Below, in pieces: positions 1 through 11,017 of a DNA stretch of 64,000 bases. This DNA comes from Neurospora tetrasperma FGSC 2508 (lineage: Eukaryota > Ascomycota > Sordariomycetes > Sordariales > Sordariaceae). Under the pieces are notes generated by a model. It worked only from the letters and a program-made list of their open reading frames with translations, was not told where the DNA came from and made no database searches. Position numbers and translations under genes: made by a program. Where the stretch lies: NCBI RefSeq assembly GCF_000213175.1, contig NW_009799100.1:1357887-1421886 (forward strand). Reading direction: 5' to 3'. Each line of letters begins with the position of its first letter. Position 1 is the first letter of the stretch.

Positions 1-1370
1 GCTGTGTGGGCATGGGTCTGACGAGGTATATTACCGCGTTTTACGACGAGCTGGCTTTGACGTTGAAGCTCCGGATGATTACCCCTGATAGACCTGGAGT
101 GGGTGATAGTGAGCCGTATAGTGATGGTAACACGACGCCACTGGGCTGGCCTGGTACGTTTTTTTTTCTTTAATGGTTTTCAGGTGCCAAATGCTAATTC
201 TCAACAGACGACGTCTATGCCATATGTCAAGCTCTCAAAATCACAAAGTTCTCCATCCTCGCCCACTCCGCTGGCGCCATCTACGCCTTAGCAACCGCGC
301 TACGCATGCCCCAACACATCAGAGGAAAGATCCATCTACTCGCGCCTTGGATTCCCCCATCCCAAATCAACGTCATCGGAGGTGGTTCTCAGAACCCCCT
401 ACCACCGACCAACGCCATCCCTACCAGCCAAAAAATCCTAAGAGCACTACCAACACCCATCCTCAAAGTCGCCAACAGCAATTTCATGGCCGCCACCAGC
501 TCCAGCATCACCTCCTCCCTACCCAAACAAAAACGCGCCAAGCGCGACAAGAAAAAGGACAAGTCTTCTTCGTTAGGCATAATAGAAAACAAAGACTCCG
601 ACCGCCCCGCCACCTCCTCCGGCATCATCAGTACCGAACCAACCGGCGCAGACGAAGACATGGACCGCATCCGCCCCACCATCACCAACAGCAACAAGGG
701 CATCGGGGGCGGCAGCCACCGTCACCGCCACACCCGCTCCAAATCCTCCAACCTCGCCGGCGTCGACGAACACAACAACCACTCCCGCCACTCCACCTCG
801 GGCGGCCTCTCAGACGCCGACGTCGCCGCCGCTTTGGCGCTAGCCGAGCGCGAACGCCAACAGCAGTACGACCACCGCCTCACGCACGCCATTTGGCAAT
901 TAGCTACCACGGGCGCTAACCCGGCCGTGGACCTCTTGGTCTGCTTAGAGCGTCGGCACACCATTGGGTTTCGCTACGTGGACATCACCCGCCCTGTCGT
1001 GATCCACCACGGCAGTCGCGATACGAGAGTACCTGTCGAAAACGTAAAGTGGTTGGGCAAAATGATGAGGAGGTGCGAGGTGCGCATTCTAGAAGGGGAA
1101 GGTCACGGACTCATGGCTAGCGCGCAGGTGATGGCGGGCGTGTTGATGGAGATCAGTAAAGAGTGGGAGGACTGGGGGCGGGTGACGGGCCAGAACCCGG
1201 GGGTGTTGAGTGAGAGGGGAGGAGCGACGGGGACGGGGAAAGGGGATGGGAGTGGGGCCAATGGGGGTAAACATGGGCATGGACATAGGAGGGGCACGAT
1301 GGATCGGTTGGGGATGAGTATGGGGATGAGTTTTGGACTGGGAGGAGGAGGAGGTCCGAAGGATACGTAG
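1..1370 (+). CDS. alpha/beta-hydrolase, 5' end outside window
   Basis: This is a serine hydrolase of the alpha/beta-hydrolase fold with unknown substrate. Exon 1 enters from the left edge in frame 3 and reads RPGVGDSEPYSDGNTTPLG. A 54-bp intron (154-207, GTACGT to CAACAG) joins it to exon 2 (208-1370, stop TAG). Exon 2 opens with DDVYAICQALKITKFSILAH and carries the nucleophile elbow HSAG near nt 263-274. A likely catalytic Asp lies in GSRDTRVP (about 1012-1035) and the catalytic His in EGEGHGLM (about 1096-1119). Between nucleophile and Asp lies about 170 residues of low-complexity, basic and Ser/Asn-rich sequence, far longer than a normal lid, and the tail after the His is Gly-rich. The fold assignment is firm; the true start is upstream of the window and the substrate is not predictable. 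Confidence 0.85.
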
Positions 1371-2552
1371 TGAGCGAGCCCGCTGAGCTCCTCTTTGTCT
1401 CCAACACCTTTTTTGGTTAGTTTAGTTCCGGTTGGATATCTGCTGGAAAGGGGGGACGGTGGATGGTCATTTGGTCATATGGTCATATGGTCATATGGCC
1501 GGGATTTCGTTGTTGTTGTTTTTTTTGCTTATTTTTTTTTGGGACCATCATTGGGCTTGGGGGGCGATCTTCTCCATCTTTTTGCATTAACGGCTTTTTC
1601 TTTTCTTTTTCTTTTTCTTTTCTTTTCTCGATCATCATCATCATCATCATACGACTGTCACGCAACGTCAGCAGCACTTTCACACACATATATATATCAT
1701 GATGCCCTTCTTATGTTTTTTTTTCTTTCCTTTTCTTTTTCATCTCCTCTTTCATTCTTATCACTTGATATCCACCTCATCATCTTTTCAAGGTACTGGC
1801 ATATTTCAGCTCCGGGGGGTAATTTCTTCCAGTAGTCGATTGATTTTTTTTGTTTAGAGGCAGGAAGGTTGGGGGGATCTAACAAAAACTCTTTGTCTGT
1901 GTACTATACTAGTGGTAATGTCCAATTTGGTAATGCGAGCGTGTCGAAGGGAGCTAGAATAGGACAGGATAGGATAGGATATTTGGAAGGGCTGGACCAG
2001 GTGGTGGTGGAGGAGGAAAAGGGAATACAACTAGAGCTGGACATTGTCGCAATGCGATCAATGTCTTGTATTGTCACCAAACTGCTTCGCGTTCTCTCGT
2101 TTCTCTGTCGTCTTCATGATTTTCTTGTTGGTTTCTCTAATGCTTGCTTTTGCCAAAGGTCTCTTTGAGGGTATCAATCTACTTCTTAGCTGCTTAAAGT
2201 GAGTAATGCGTCTCTTTCTGTCTTTTTTTCTACCATCACGATCCATGTACTAAACCATTCGCATATTCTTGCGTAGCTTCGCCCACAGAACCACGAAAAA
2301 GGATAGTTCCCCAGGGATAATAGCCTCCCGCCGGTCGACAAAAGATACCAAACACCAAGACTTTTTCGTGCATCTGTCCCAAGTCACAAACAAGCAACAC
2401 CTGTGACATGCCCCATTTCCCCATGTCTTTACACGAATCGCATGTGGCCATAACAAGCGACCAATTGATCTCACCAGCAACAATGTTATTCCCCATCAAT
2501 AACCCCCACCTCTTTCCATCCTTACATGTCCTCCCTCTGAGGCTTCTCGGCC
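1371..2552. other. intergenic, between convergent genes
   Basis: This probably holds the 3' UTRs of the hydrolase and of the minus-strand gene to its right. It contains long T- and TTC-rich tracts (about 1510-1760), a short GGTCATAT repeat near 1470-1498 and an ATC microsatellite near 1631-1650. The open frames here lack coding character. No RNA gene was recognised. Confidence 0.5.
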
Positions 2553-3380
2553 TCAAACCTGCGGCGCAGTCCAAGTCACCTTCATCTTCTCCTTCTTCCG
2601 GCTCTTCCCCGTCACCCGTCTCAGAAACCTCTTCACCACCCTCCTCATCGCCCGTGGTAACTTCTTCACCCTCCTCGAGAGTTTGGAAGAAGTCGACCTG
2701 CCCGATCTCCTTGACGAGATCGTAGTACTAGTGTGGGCTCGCTTGTTGGTTACCGGGACGGGCAAGCTATGGTCGGTGGTGCCGGCGGTGAAACCGGCGT
2801 TGGCGCTGACCGTGCCGTCTAGGCCGTGGTTGCTATGCATGGCATGGGGAGGGTGAGGATGAGGGTGAAAGGAGTTCGAGTTGGGATTGGTTCGGTAGAG
2901 AGGATGAGATTGGGGTGTAGATGAATCGGAGGGGATTGTGGAGGGGGTGGAAGAGCCGGAGGGTGAGGGTTCGTTGACGATGTGGGAGGGATCTTCGAAG
3001 GGGTTGGTTACGTCTACTTTGCTGGAGGAGGCGATGGGAGCCGTGGGAGCCGTGGAGTAGGTATTGAATGTGGAAGTTGTTGAGCGTTTGTGGCAGAGTT
3101 TGTTGCTGTTGCTGTTCAAGAGGTTGTGAGGATGTTTGTGGCTCATGTTGTTTGGACACGAAGAGGATGATTGCTGCTGGTCGTAGTCACCGTCGTCGTC
3201 AGAGTAGGTGCAGGAGCCGTTGCTGTTGAGGTTGTTCACGAGGCTGGTGCGAGCGGGGCTGCTCTGGGTGTGGTCCTGGGTCCCGGAGCCAGAGGCGATG
3301 ACGAGAGGCTCGGTGTCCGAGGGTCTTCGTTGCAGAGCAGGAGAACGGTGAGGAGTGCGAGATTGGGAGCGAAGGAACAT
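2553..3380 (-). CDS. low-complexity Ser/His/Asn-rich protein with basic C-terminus
   Basis: This is an uninterrupted reading frame of 275 codons. I start it at the first ATG in frame (3380, protein begins MFLRSQSRTPHRSPALQRR). The frame stays open for about 29 more codons upstream but without an ATG until a stop. The protein is mostly predicted disorder, with Ser/Thr/Pro/Asn runs, a His-Pro stretch (SFHPHPHPPHAMHSNH) and a strongly basic end (SRRVKKLPRAMRRVVKRFLR) that could bind nucleic acid or act as a nuclear signal. I recognise no family. A TATA-like sequence lies about 155 bp upstream of the ATG. A short upstream coding exon cannot be excluded. The main support for coding is the long frame and the biased but protein-like composition. 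Confidence 0.6.
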   Translation of the reverse strand: MFLRSQSRTPHRSPALQRRPSDTEPLVIASGSGTQDHTQSSPARTSLVNNLNSNGSCTYSDDDGDYDQQQSSSSCPNNMSHKHPHNLLNSNSNKLCHKRSTTSTFNTYSTAPTAPIASSSKVDVTNPFEDPSHIVNEPSPSGSSTPSTIPSDSSTPQSHPLYRTNPNSNSFHPHPHPPHAMHSNHGLDGTVSANAGFTAGTTDHSLPVPVTNKRAHTSTTISSRRSGRSTSSKLSRRVKKLPRAMRRVVKRFLRRVTGKSRKKEKMKVTWTAPQV

Positions 3381-4963
3381 GAGGCGTTTGCGGAGTTGTT
3401 TCTCTTCGATGGGGGTAAGCTCTTCGGTTTCCCTTTGCAAGATGTGAGCGGGGTGAGTCGTGATCGGTTAGATGGCAAATAGCTGGACTCGGAGGTCAGC
3501 GAAGAGGGTCACAAGAGGGTGCTTGAATCCGAGATATATAGAATTGGTTTAGGAGGCAAGATCAGGGCGTACTAGGGAATATTGGAGTAGATAAGTGATC
3601 GATCTATCGATGATTGGGTAAGGTGGCGGCTGTTATAGGAAGTTTGGACACAATGATCGTATCAAAGACAAGACGAGGAATTCAGACATGATGGATGGAA
3701 ATGTAGAAGAGGAGTTCGTCCAAAGCAATCGGTTTAACTTGAATTGAGCGAGGGAGGGAAACATCATTCGGAAAGAGCATTGGCTTGGTGCCTTCTTCAA
3801 GTTTATGCTCTGTTCGGTCTGTTGTCATTTTCAAGAAGGGAAGGTTCGTTGGGAAGACTGGTAGCAGACGGCAGGTGCCTCCAAACCGGAGCGAACTGGG
3901 GTCACGGAGCGGGGAGCCACAACTTGGAACAAAAGAAAGTTCTCGCTGATGGGCAGTCTCGCTCTCGCTTCCGTCAGACTACCGCCTAGATGTTCCTTCA
4001 TCCACCGCTTTGATCAGTGATCAGGAAGAGATATCAAAGGTAACAATCTCTGACAACACTTCAGGATTCTCCCGTCAAACAAACGCACACATACAAGTCT
4101 GTCTTTCTGACTCGATTGCAGACCACCAATCCTCTGGGAGCCACTCGTTATCGAGTTGCCCATCTACCATGAGATCCACGAGGTTCACGTTCTTGGGGCT
4201 CACACGACACCCGAGTTGCCTACTGAGCGCTCGGCGTATCAAGTTGCCGGGACTGTGCCAGAAGAACCTTTTCATCACTCAGTCAATGGCGCCCCTTGGT
4301 CATCAGTCGACACATTTGAATTCTCCACAACAACGGTATAGATCCCAACCAACCAGAATCTCGGGCCGCGGACGGAAAGTGATCAATGTAGGAGGGTTTT
4401 TCTTTTTGATCGAGAATTACCGCCTGATCCCTCTTGTATTGCCTGAGTGCTTGTCAACTAAGGAGATGTAAAGCGCTAGATGTTGATGGGATGTATGAGA
4501 GTATGTAATGTTTTGTTTCCGAGTGGAAGTTAAGTGCAAAACCTGTCGTCGTCGGGCAGAAAAACAACCCCCCCCCGGGGCGCGCAGTCACTCTTGCATT
4601 CACAATGATCCAAAGATGATATTGACAATTCAGGATATGGCTGAGTAGTAGCGACCGTTGTTAACTTTCCCAGGATCTTCGTCTTTGCAATCGAGCCATC
4701 CTTTCTAACACAAAACTCTACAAACTGTTGAAGGATTCAGGGGCTTGGTAAACAATTATCACGAGGGTTAGGGTAAATGACTGTGTGATGGCGGAGGCCG
4801 GCTAGCGCCGCATATCGGAGGGATCAGCTCGGCAACCCCTCATGCATCTCACCCAAGTCATCAGCTCGCACCAAACATCCCACCACACGTTCATTTCACT
4901 CTCAAACGCTCTTAATCGAGAGCCTGCATATCAAAGCTGATCAGAAAAAGAAAAACCGCAACC
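3381..4963. other. intergenic between divergent genes
   Basis: This is a shared upstream region for the minus-strand Ser/His-rich gene and the plus-strand HRI1-family gene. Apart from the TATA-like box it shows a C10 run followed by GGGGCGCGC near 4568-4585. Scattered short frames have no coding look. No RNA gene or repeat was recognised. Confidence 0.5.
3534..3541 (-). promoter_or_regulatory. TATA-like box
   Basis: CTATATAT on the minus strand lies about 155 bp upstream of the chosen ATG of the Ser/His-rich gene. Position and sequence fit a core promoter, but nothing else confirms it. Confidence 0.35.
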
Positions 4964-5986
4964 ATGGCCCCAGAACAAAAAAGCGACATTTCAATCCGCC
5001 ACTCCATCCGCTGGATCCCCAGCTCCTCCCCCTCCTCCAGCAGCGACACTCCCCCACCGTCGGAGCCAACCTCAACCATGGTCCTCACCTCTCCCAGCGG
5101 CCGCTTCGTCGACCTGCGCATCTTCAAAGAAGATCCTTCCTCGCCCAACCACACCTCCGTTTTCATCAACCCCAACTCCCACACTGGGTCCGAACCCGAC
5201 GCCGAAGAAGCCAAAACTCTTCCCCTCTCCCGCATGGACTGGGCCATAGCCGGCACTTCCACGCACACCTCCACCCGCCCTACCATCGGGTATTATGGGC
5301 AAAAACTGATTCTGCCTGATGGGCGTACGGTCAATGGGACGACCGCGGATTTGAAGAGCGGGAAGCACCCGTATATGAGGGGGAGGTGGACGCATTGGGT
5401 TGATTCTAGGGTTTTGCACACTGAGGCGGGGGGTGGGCCAAGTCCCGACGAGGCGGCGGCTGATGAGGGGGATATGTACCGGATTCCTGGCGAGGGGAAT
5501 GAGAAGCTTGCGTTGGAAAAGGGGAGGATGGTTAACCCTGAGAGTGGGCAAGAGGAGGAGTATGAAGAGGTTTGGGTACCGGATGAGGAAGGGGCGACGG
5601 AGCCTCTGTATGTGAATTGTGTTGTTTGGGAGTTGGATGATAAGTTGAAGAATAAGAAGGGGAGGGTTGTGAAGGTGGGAAGGTGGGCTCAGGGAATTTC
5701 GAGGAGGGGAAATGAGTTGTTGTGTGAGCGGTGGAAGTGGGCGGGTGGTGAGAATAAAGAGAGTGTATGGAGGTTGGAGGCGAGGGTTAAGGGTTATGTG
5801 GGTGGCGAGGAGAAACGGAAAGTGGATGAGAAGGATGGGAGTTACCTGGATGAGCCCCTGGTGTTTCCGGAGGCGCTCATTCCTGAGATGATCAGCGTGG
5901 GAGAGCCAGGAAAGACGAAGGAAGTTGGGGACACGGTCAAAGAAAGTAAGGGTGATGTGTGGACGCTGGTGGAGTGGTGTCCTTGA
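4964..5986 (+). CDS. HRI1: HRI1-family protein
   Basis: This is an intronless gene of 340 residues, with its start at ACCATGG (4964), a good fungal Kozak context. It belongs to the HRI1 family, named after a small yeast protein with two lipocalin-like beta-barrels that was reported to interact with Hrr25; its biochemical role is unsettled. I recognise the family from conserved blocks in the right order: MDWAIAGTS (yeast FEWAFAGT), RGRWTHWVDS (WKNWDS), EEVWVPDEEG (LWQPVD), VVKVGRWAQGISRRGNEL (IVIGRWIQGF) and the C-terminal WTLVEW (WEVIEY). The fungal version is longer than the yeast protein (about 244 residues) because of an N-terminal Ser/Pro stretch and acidic insertions near residues 155-200. 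Comparison was from memory, so an alignment should confirm it. Neighbours give no functional hint. Confidence 0.82.
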   Translation: MAPEQKSDISIRHSIRWIPSSSPSSSSDTPPPSEPTSTMVLTSPSGRFVDLRIFKEDPSSPNHTSVFINPNSHTGSEPDAEEAKTLPLSRMDWAIAGTSTHTSTRPTIGYYGQKLILPDGRTVNGTTADLKSGKHPYMRGRWTHWVDSRVLHTEAGGGPSPDEAAADEGDMYRIPGEGNEKLALEKGRMVNPESGQEEEYEEVWVPDEEGATEPLYVNCVVWELDDKLKNKKGRVVKVGRWAQGISRRGNELLCERWKWAGGENKESVWRLEARVKGYVGGEEKRKVDEKDGSYLDEPLVFPEALIPEMISVGEPGKTKEVGDTVKESKGDVWTLVEWCP

Positions 5987-6501
5987 AAGGCTGATTTGTT
6001 TACATGTGTGGTATTAACTTGAGGTAGAAAGGGGTACACACTTTGGTGGTATAGGGAATCATTATTTTTTGGGTGTTTCTTCTACGATGATAATAATGAT
6101 ACTTCGTCTTACAGCTGCCTCCTTCGACGGCTACCGACCAAGAATACCGTACAGAGGATCGTATATTACGCCATCTCATTCATCATGGCATCCCCTATCT
6201 AGTGCCTGGGCTTTAGATTAAGGTACCAACCACTCAGCATCTTCAAAGCTGAAAAGCAATACACCCCCAACGACGCTTATTCTAGGAAACTTTCATCCAT
6301 GGAGGCAGGAGAGGGGGTTTGATACGCTAGTTACATGCTACCCAGTTCGCTTAGTAATATCCTCCTTCTCCAACTTCCCCTCCTTTCATCTTGACGACTT
6401 GATAACACTTTTACATCCTCAAACTCAAACTCAACCATAGCCATAATTTCAACTCCAATTTCAGCCTTAGACCCACAACACCAACCACTCACCTACCCAC
6501 C
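5987..6501. other. intergenic, 3' UTR and promoter
   Basis: This holds the 3' end of the HRI1-family gene and the leader of the methyltransferase gene, which is CA- and C-rich just before its ATG. No other feature was seen. Confidence 0.5.
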
Positions 6502-7278
6502 ATGGCATCCTCAACCGCCACTACAACCACAGACCCAATCATCACCGGCACCGGCAATGCGCGTTTCAACGCCGACGCCGCCAACTGGGACTCCAACCCT
6601 TCCATCCAACTCGCCACCTCCCTAGCCTTCGAATCCTACCTCTCCCGCTTGCCCCCTCCCTCAGAACTATCATCTTTCAACGTCCTCGAAATCGGCTGCG
6701 GCACTGGCTTGCTATCTCTCCTTCTCGCGCCCCACGTCCGCTCCCTCACAGCCGTTGATGCGGCGGAGGGTATGATTGACGTTCTCACTCACAAGTTATC
6801 GCCTGGCGGTACCTATGAGCAAGTGAAGAATGTCCGGCCAGTTGCAGCACTCCTTGAGGACCCGGAGGACCCTATCATCAAGATCGATCCTGTCACGGGG
6901 GAGGCGTGGGAGGGCAAGTTCGATTTGGTTATTTCGCATCTGGTGCTGCACCACGTTGCTGATCTTGCGGCGCTGTTCAAAACTATCTGTGGTACCCTGA
7001 AACCCGGCACTGGTAGGGTGGTGACGACGGACTTTGAGAATTTCGGACCGGAAGCGAGGAGGTTTCACCCGGAGGCTAAGATGGATGGGGTGGAGAGGCA
7101 TGGGATTACCAAGGAGGAAATGGAGGAGATATTGAAGGGGGTGGGGTTTGAGGAGGTTAAAGTTGAGAGGGGGTTTGTATTGCAGAAAAGGGTGGAGAGT
7201 GAGCCCGGGAAGGGGGATATGGAGAAGGGGCCGGTGATGGAGTTTCCATTTTTGGTTTGTGAGGGGAGGCGGGTTTGA
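6502..7278 (+). CDS. class I SAM-dependent methyltransferase
   Basis: This is an intronless gene of 258 residues that starts at ACCATGG. It has the class I methyltransferase core: motif I VLEIGCGTGLLSLLL (about residues 61-75, the AdoMet-binding glycine loop), VDAAEGMIDVL as motif II region (about 85-95), FDLVISHLVLHHV as motif IV/post-I (about 144-156), and GRVVTTDFENFG as the strand after helix D. The N-terminal ARFNADAANWDSNP resembles the cap of small fungal methyltransferases of the UbiE/Methyltransf_11 type. There is no signal peptide or membrane segment, so it is probably cytosolic. The substrate cannot be told from sequence or neighbours. The family call is secure. Confidence 0.9.
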   Translation: MASSTATTTTDPIITGTGNARFNADAANWDSNPSIQLATSLAFESYLSRLPPPSELSSFNVLEIGCGTGLLSLLLAPHVRSLTAVDAAEGMIDVLTHKLSPGGTYEQVKNVRPVAALLEDPEDPIIKIDPVTGEAWEGKFDLVISHLVLHHVADLAALFKTICGTLKPGTGRVVTTDFENFGPEARRFHPEAKMDGVERHGITKEEMEEILKGVGFEEVKVERGFVLQKRVESEPGKGDMEKGPVMEFPFLVCEGRRV

Positions 7279-7674
7279 GTGTGGTCGACTCTGTTGGGAA
7301 GGCGTGATGGAAGGGGTTCGCCTTTGGGATGATTTTGGACGGATGGGCTTTCTTTAGCGAGCTAAGAGTCTGAGCGGTTTCTGGGTCAGCGCGGAACAGT
7401 TAGCTTAGGATCTTGAAAAGGATGCAGTGGTAGAGGTTGGTCGGACCTTAGTTCCCGTTTTACTTCGCCAAAGGACGCTTCAAGTCCATCAATATGGTCT
7501 TGCTGGGTTCTCGTGGTACTGATGTGGAGGATCAGCGTTAACAGAGGGCCCCATTCGACAAAATAGGTAAATGATGAAGGAGGATTACATGAGAAGAAAT
7601 GTCAACTGGATGGTGTTCAGATGTTGGAATTGTGTCTCGATCGCGGCCACGGCACCCATTACTGCAAGCTTCGA
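7279..7674. other. intergenic between convergent genes
   Basis: This region has no independent gene. Its right part may hold a last exon of the minus-strand membrane-protein gene if the alternative splice described in that entry is used (coding would then end at 7585). Confidence 0.4.
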
Positions 7675-8082
7675 TTAGCAGTCCCTTCGGTGGGGAGAGG
7701 AAGGTGCCAGGTAGGTTACGTTACCGTCAGGTCGATTATACCACCACCAGTAATGCTTTTTGCTATTTTCATCAAGCGCAACTGTTGCTTTTTGATGATG
7801 GTGTTTAATCTTTTCGATGGTCATGAGAAAGTCAATTTTACTCTGACTGCCTTCCCAGTCCGAGTGCGCCTCTCTGTCGAGTCTCCTGAAGTGGAATTCT
7901 ATCTCACGAATGTGGCTTTCTCTCGCCTGTAACTTTTCGCGTATGTCTTCAATTTCCCTTTCCGCGCTGTGTGTTATAGACAGGAAGGTAACAACGAGTG
8001 TGAGAAGTCCCAGAGTGAATGTCAACAGACCAACCACATTGCTGATAGTGGACAAAGGACTGTCGCCTTGGTCATCGGACAT
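7675..8082 (-). CDS. small single-pass membrane protein, LSTxxNxVGLLTFTL type
   Basis: The protein has 135 residues as a single exon from the ATG at 8082. It begins MSDDQGDSPLSTISNVVGLL and runs through one hydrophobic segment (about residues 16-36). A charged heptad-rich region follows (EREIEDIREKLQARESHI and beyond, about 40-100) that should form a coiled coil. The first 30 residues closely match a gene at 16.8 kb on the other strand, including LST-N-VGLLTFTL. An alternative is that the frame splices at GTAACG (7724) to a TTGCAG acceptor (7662), which would replace the last residues with a new tail ending at 7585. I cannot decide between them. The function is unknown; the layout suggests a membrane-anchored coiled-coil protein. 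Confidence 0.6.
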   Translation of the reverse strand: MSDDQGDSPLSTISNVVGLLTFTLGLLTLVVTFLSITHSAEREIEDIREKLQARESHIREIEFHFRRLDREAHSDWEGSQSKIDFLMTIEKIKHHHQKATVALDENSKKHYWWWYNRPDGNVTYLAPSSPHRRDC

Positions 8083-8748
8083 CCTGCTTTCTGATAAAGA
8101 CGATACCTTGGTTGAGGTAGGGCTGAGAAGATAAGCATTGAACGGTTAAACCAGTTTGAAGGTTTGGAAGACGGCAAGAGCCGCGGAAGTGCGATGAAAA
8201 CGAAGTGTTTAGTATTTCAGGTGATGGGCGGAACAAGGAATGGTTAGACAACTATCATGAAAAGCGCCAAAATATGAGGTGTCAACGTCCAATAGAGCTT
8301 CAAGCCATGAGGATTGAGTGGTAGTATCGCCATTGGTGGCTGCATTATACGCTCACAGATCGAATGGCTGTGTAATTGAGGCGGCGCAGTCGTCCCCCAC
8401 CACTCTCAAAGTCCTGCATCAATTCCAGCCTCCGGGATTATCTCCCTCTCCCGGATTGTTCTTCCTGACAACGATCCAGTTGCGGCGATCCTTCTAACAC
8501 TTCGCCTCTTCTGTGACACACTGCCATGCACATCAGCCGCAATACTATGCCGTTGAGTCATTCAGCTATGATGTCCAACACCCAGCTCCACGGTGTGACC
8601 ACCAACAAGGCTCAGCTATGAGCTGCCCGTGTCTGAGGAGCCCCGATCTATATGGACTCAATCTCCCCAGCGCACCCCCAGCTGATCCATCATTGCTTGG
8701 TAACGAACAAATTCCCGTCCTCATGTCCATCACACCTCCTCAAAACCC
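8083..8748. other. intergenic, shared upstream region
   Basis: This separates two divergently transcribed genes and so should hold both promoters. No clear TATA box, repeat or RNA gene was found. Confidence 0.45.
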
Positions 8749-11017
8749 ATGATGTCTGTCGACAAGGCGATCAAACTAACCCGAAGTAATGACCAGTCGA
8801 TCACTGTCTCTTCTGGAACCGATACTTTCACAATTGCCTTCTTCGAAGTCCCCAGAGTGAGCGACAATGCAGTACGTCGCTTTCAACGAGTTCGCAAGCC
8901 CCGGACAGACGTAAATGAAACCATAAAGAACTCTCCAGGGCCCCATAACTTTCCCTTCACAATATATGGTTCTCCAACAGAGGATAATGCCAAAGACAAG
9001 AAGAAGCAAAAGGAGGGAAGTAGAAGCCACTTCCTTGCCATCAAAGGTAAGTTACTCCTTTCGGTTAACACCGATAGGGATCAATTCATAGGCACTATGC
9101 TAAAGAATACCTTGATTTACAGATGACAAGGCTTTTGCAATTCGCATGATCGGAGACTGCAACGAGTCTGCTTTCAAGGTAAAGGTCAGAGTGGGTGGTG
9201 TGAATGTCCTTCAGCACACCACGCATGGGAGGAAGAGTCAGGACTACTTTGTCGTCTCTGGGCAGGAATGGGTCTGGGGAAAGCAAGTCTGCTGGAATAC
9301 TGCACGTCAATTTCGTGTTTTCCCTCGTGGAAGAGAGAAGTATGTCTCATTTCCCGTCACGATCTGGACTCGAATTCTCCTCTGACATGTTGTGACCCTC
9401 TTCAGACTGTCGTTCCGATACCAGCTCCGGAAGAACAACATCAAGAAAGAAGTCGAGATTGAAATCACTTCACGGCGTCTAGATCAACCAACAGGCTCGT
9501 GCAGTTATTTGCCGCCGCCCCCTTCAGGTATGACTTTGGACGGTCCGGGTTTGTCAGCCACGTATATTCCTGGTATCATGCCACAGCAAGTTCATCATTC
9601 AACACCACCGCCATATTCGTTCAATCCCTCCTCCTACGAAGATCTGGCACCGTCACCACTGGTGACCATTTAAGAACTTCCTTGCTACCACACGGGCCCG
9701 TCAACCCCCTACAACCATGGCATGGTACCACATGCATCACTACTAACAGCGTCACACGAACTGGATTCCGAAGACTATTTGGCTGACGAGGATTTTTTAG
9801 ATTACATACACGTGGGCGAACTGCACCACCGAACGTACCATAGTTCGGGTCGTCGGCGAACGCCCCTAATCCATATGTCTGGGCCGCCATCTCCCGCGGA
9901 CCCCACAGATGTTGTCATTCCTTTGTCCAGCAATGATAGTCCAAGTAGCTCACAACCACAACACATCAGTCAAACTTCTACTTTCGATGACACCGATTCA
10001 TCCGACTCCATGTCCGCCGGCTTTAGGCCGAGATCAACATGGCTAGAAATGTTCGGAAACGGACCCATCCCGCCTGAAGCACCCCTGCATACCCCCACGG
10101 AGCCCGGCCACTGTTCACCCAGCCCACCACCGATCCCACCACCATCAGTAGGAGACGAATTAGTACTACGGCCACCATCGCCAGTAGAATCATTGAAATC
10201 AAATCCATCATCACCAGTAGAGGTAGATACATTCAAAGAAGCATCAGAACTGCCACCACTGGTATCAGGAACACCAGTATATGAACAGGAATCAGTCACA
10301 GTAGCAGCACCACAACCCGCCAGCGATCAAGAAAGCATCCACTCTGACCGCGAAGAGGACATGATCCCGCACCAAATGGTTGTTGGAGCTGGCGGTCTGA
10401 TCGAGCAACTCGTCTACCTGGACAGACACCCCAAATGGATTGACGACGACACCGTGACACTCAAGTTCAAAATCGTTGGCGACCCGCAACACCTGCCAAA
10501 ACACCTGCAGAATCTGGAAGAACCAGCAGAAACAGCTGTAGGAGGCATACGTATTCGTGGAACCGGACCTGGTGGAAACTACCGCGAGGTGCCGAACCCG
10601 CCTAGAAGAACCTTTCGAGCTCTCGCGCCGGTTGTTACGGACCCGGACGGGTTGAGGCGGGATATTAGGTCGCCTATGGAGATGGACCTGAGCGATGATG
10701 AAAATGGGGAGTCGCCGGAATCACCGATAGACTCGGGGGAGGGGTCGATGGGAGAGCGGGATGAGGGCGGCAGAGAGACGGACGATGGAGGAGAGGAAGG
10801 AGATGCAAGAGGGTTCCGGGAGCTTGTGGAAGAGGCCCAAACTCAGCCACGGGGTTTCAAGAATAAGATACGTATGAAGAAAAAGATGCGTGAACAACGG
10901 AAGCGAGGTGGGGTGCGGATCATGGCTGAGAAGCGAGAGGAGCCAAAAAGTGAGCGGAGTTCGAGATGGCGAAGGTTTGTTGATGCGTTGAGGCGCGTTT
11001 TGACTTTGGCTCGGTAA
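8749..11017 (+). CDS. long Pro/Ser-rich protein with divergent beta-rich module, probably four exons
   Basis: My model joins 8749-9046, 9123-9339, 9406-9527 and 9750-11017 (634 residues). Intron 1 (GTAAGT..TTACAG) and intron 2 (GTATGT..TTCAG) are well supported. The third (CAGGTATGA..TAACAG) is inferred because a stop closes the exon-3 frame at 9671 while the same frame reopens downstream. The N-terminal part contains VKVRVGGVNVLQ, SQDYFVVSGQEWVWG and ARQFRVFPRG. These recall, as far as I remember, a module in uncharacterised fungal proteins with VGGINV, QDYVVVPGQ and VRQFVA blocks. The later GAGGLIEQLVYLD and GTGPGG resemble parts I associate with the same proteins, which favours one gene. 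The middle is Pro/Ser-rich and the C-terminus is very basic. Alternatively there are two genes (8749-9673, 260 residues, and one starting at 9722). The function is unknown. Confidence 0.5.

Noticed and set aside
306-919. Overlapping frames at 173-919 and minus-strand frames over the hydrolase gene
   Set aside because: They are antisense or shifted-frame shadows of the hydrolase exon and lack an independent signature.
2236-2574. Minus-strand 112-codon frame beyond the Ser/His-rich gene
   Set aside because: It overlaps the gene's stop and probable 3' UTR; composition is not protein-like and no splice links it well.
3744-3989. Plus-strand 81-codon frame
   Set aside because: It begins with TTG rather than ATG and shows no features.
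4768-4780. GGTTAGGGT near 4765, telomere-like
   Set aside because: Only about one and a half TTAGGG units; not an interstitial telomere array.
8690-8705. GGTAACGAACA, matching the right end of the MITE-like element
   Set aside because: Only 11 bp match, with no second end nearby; probably chance.
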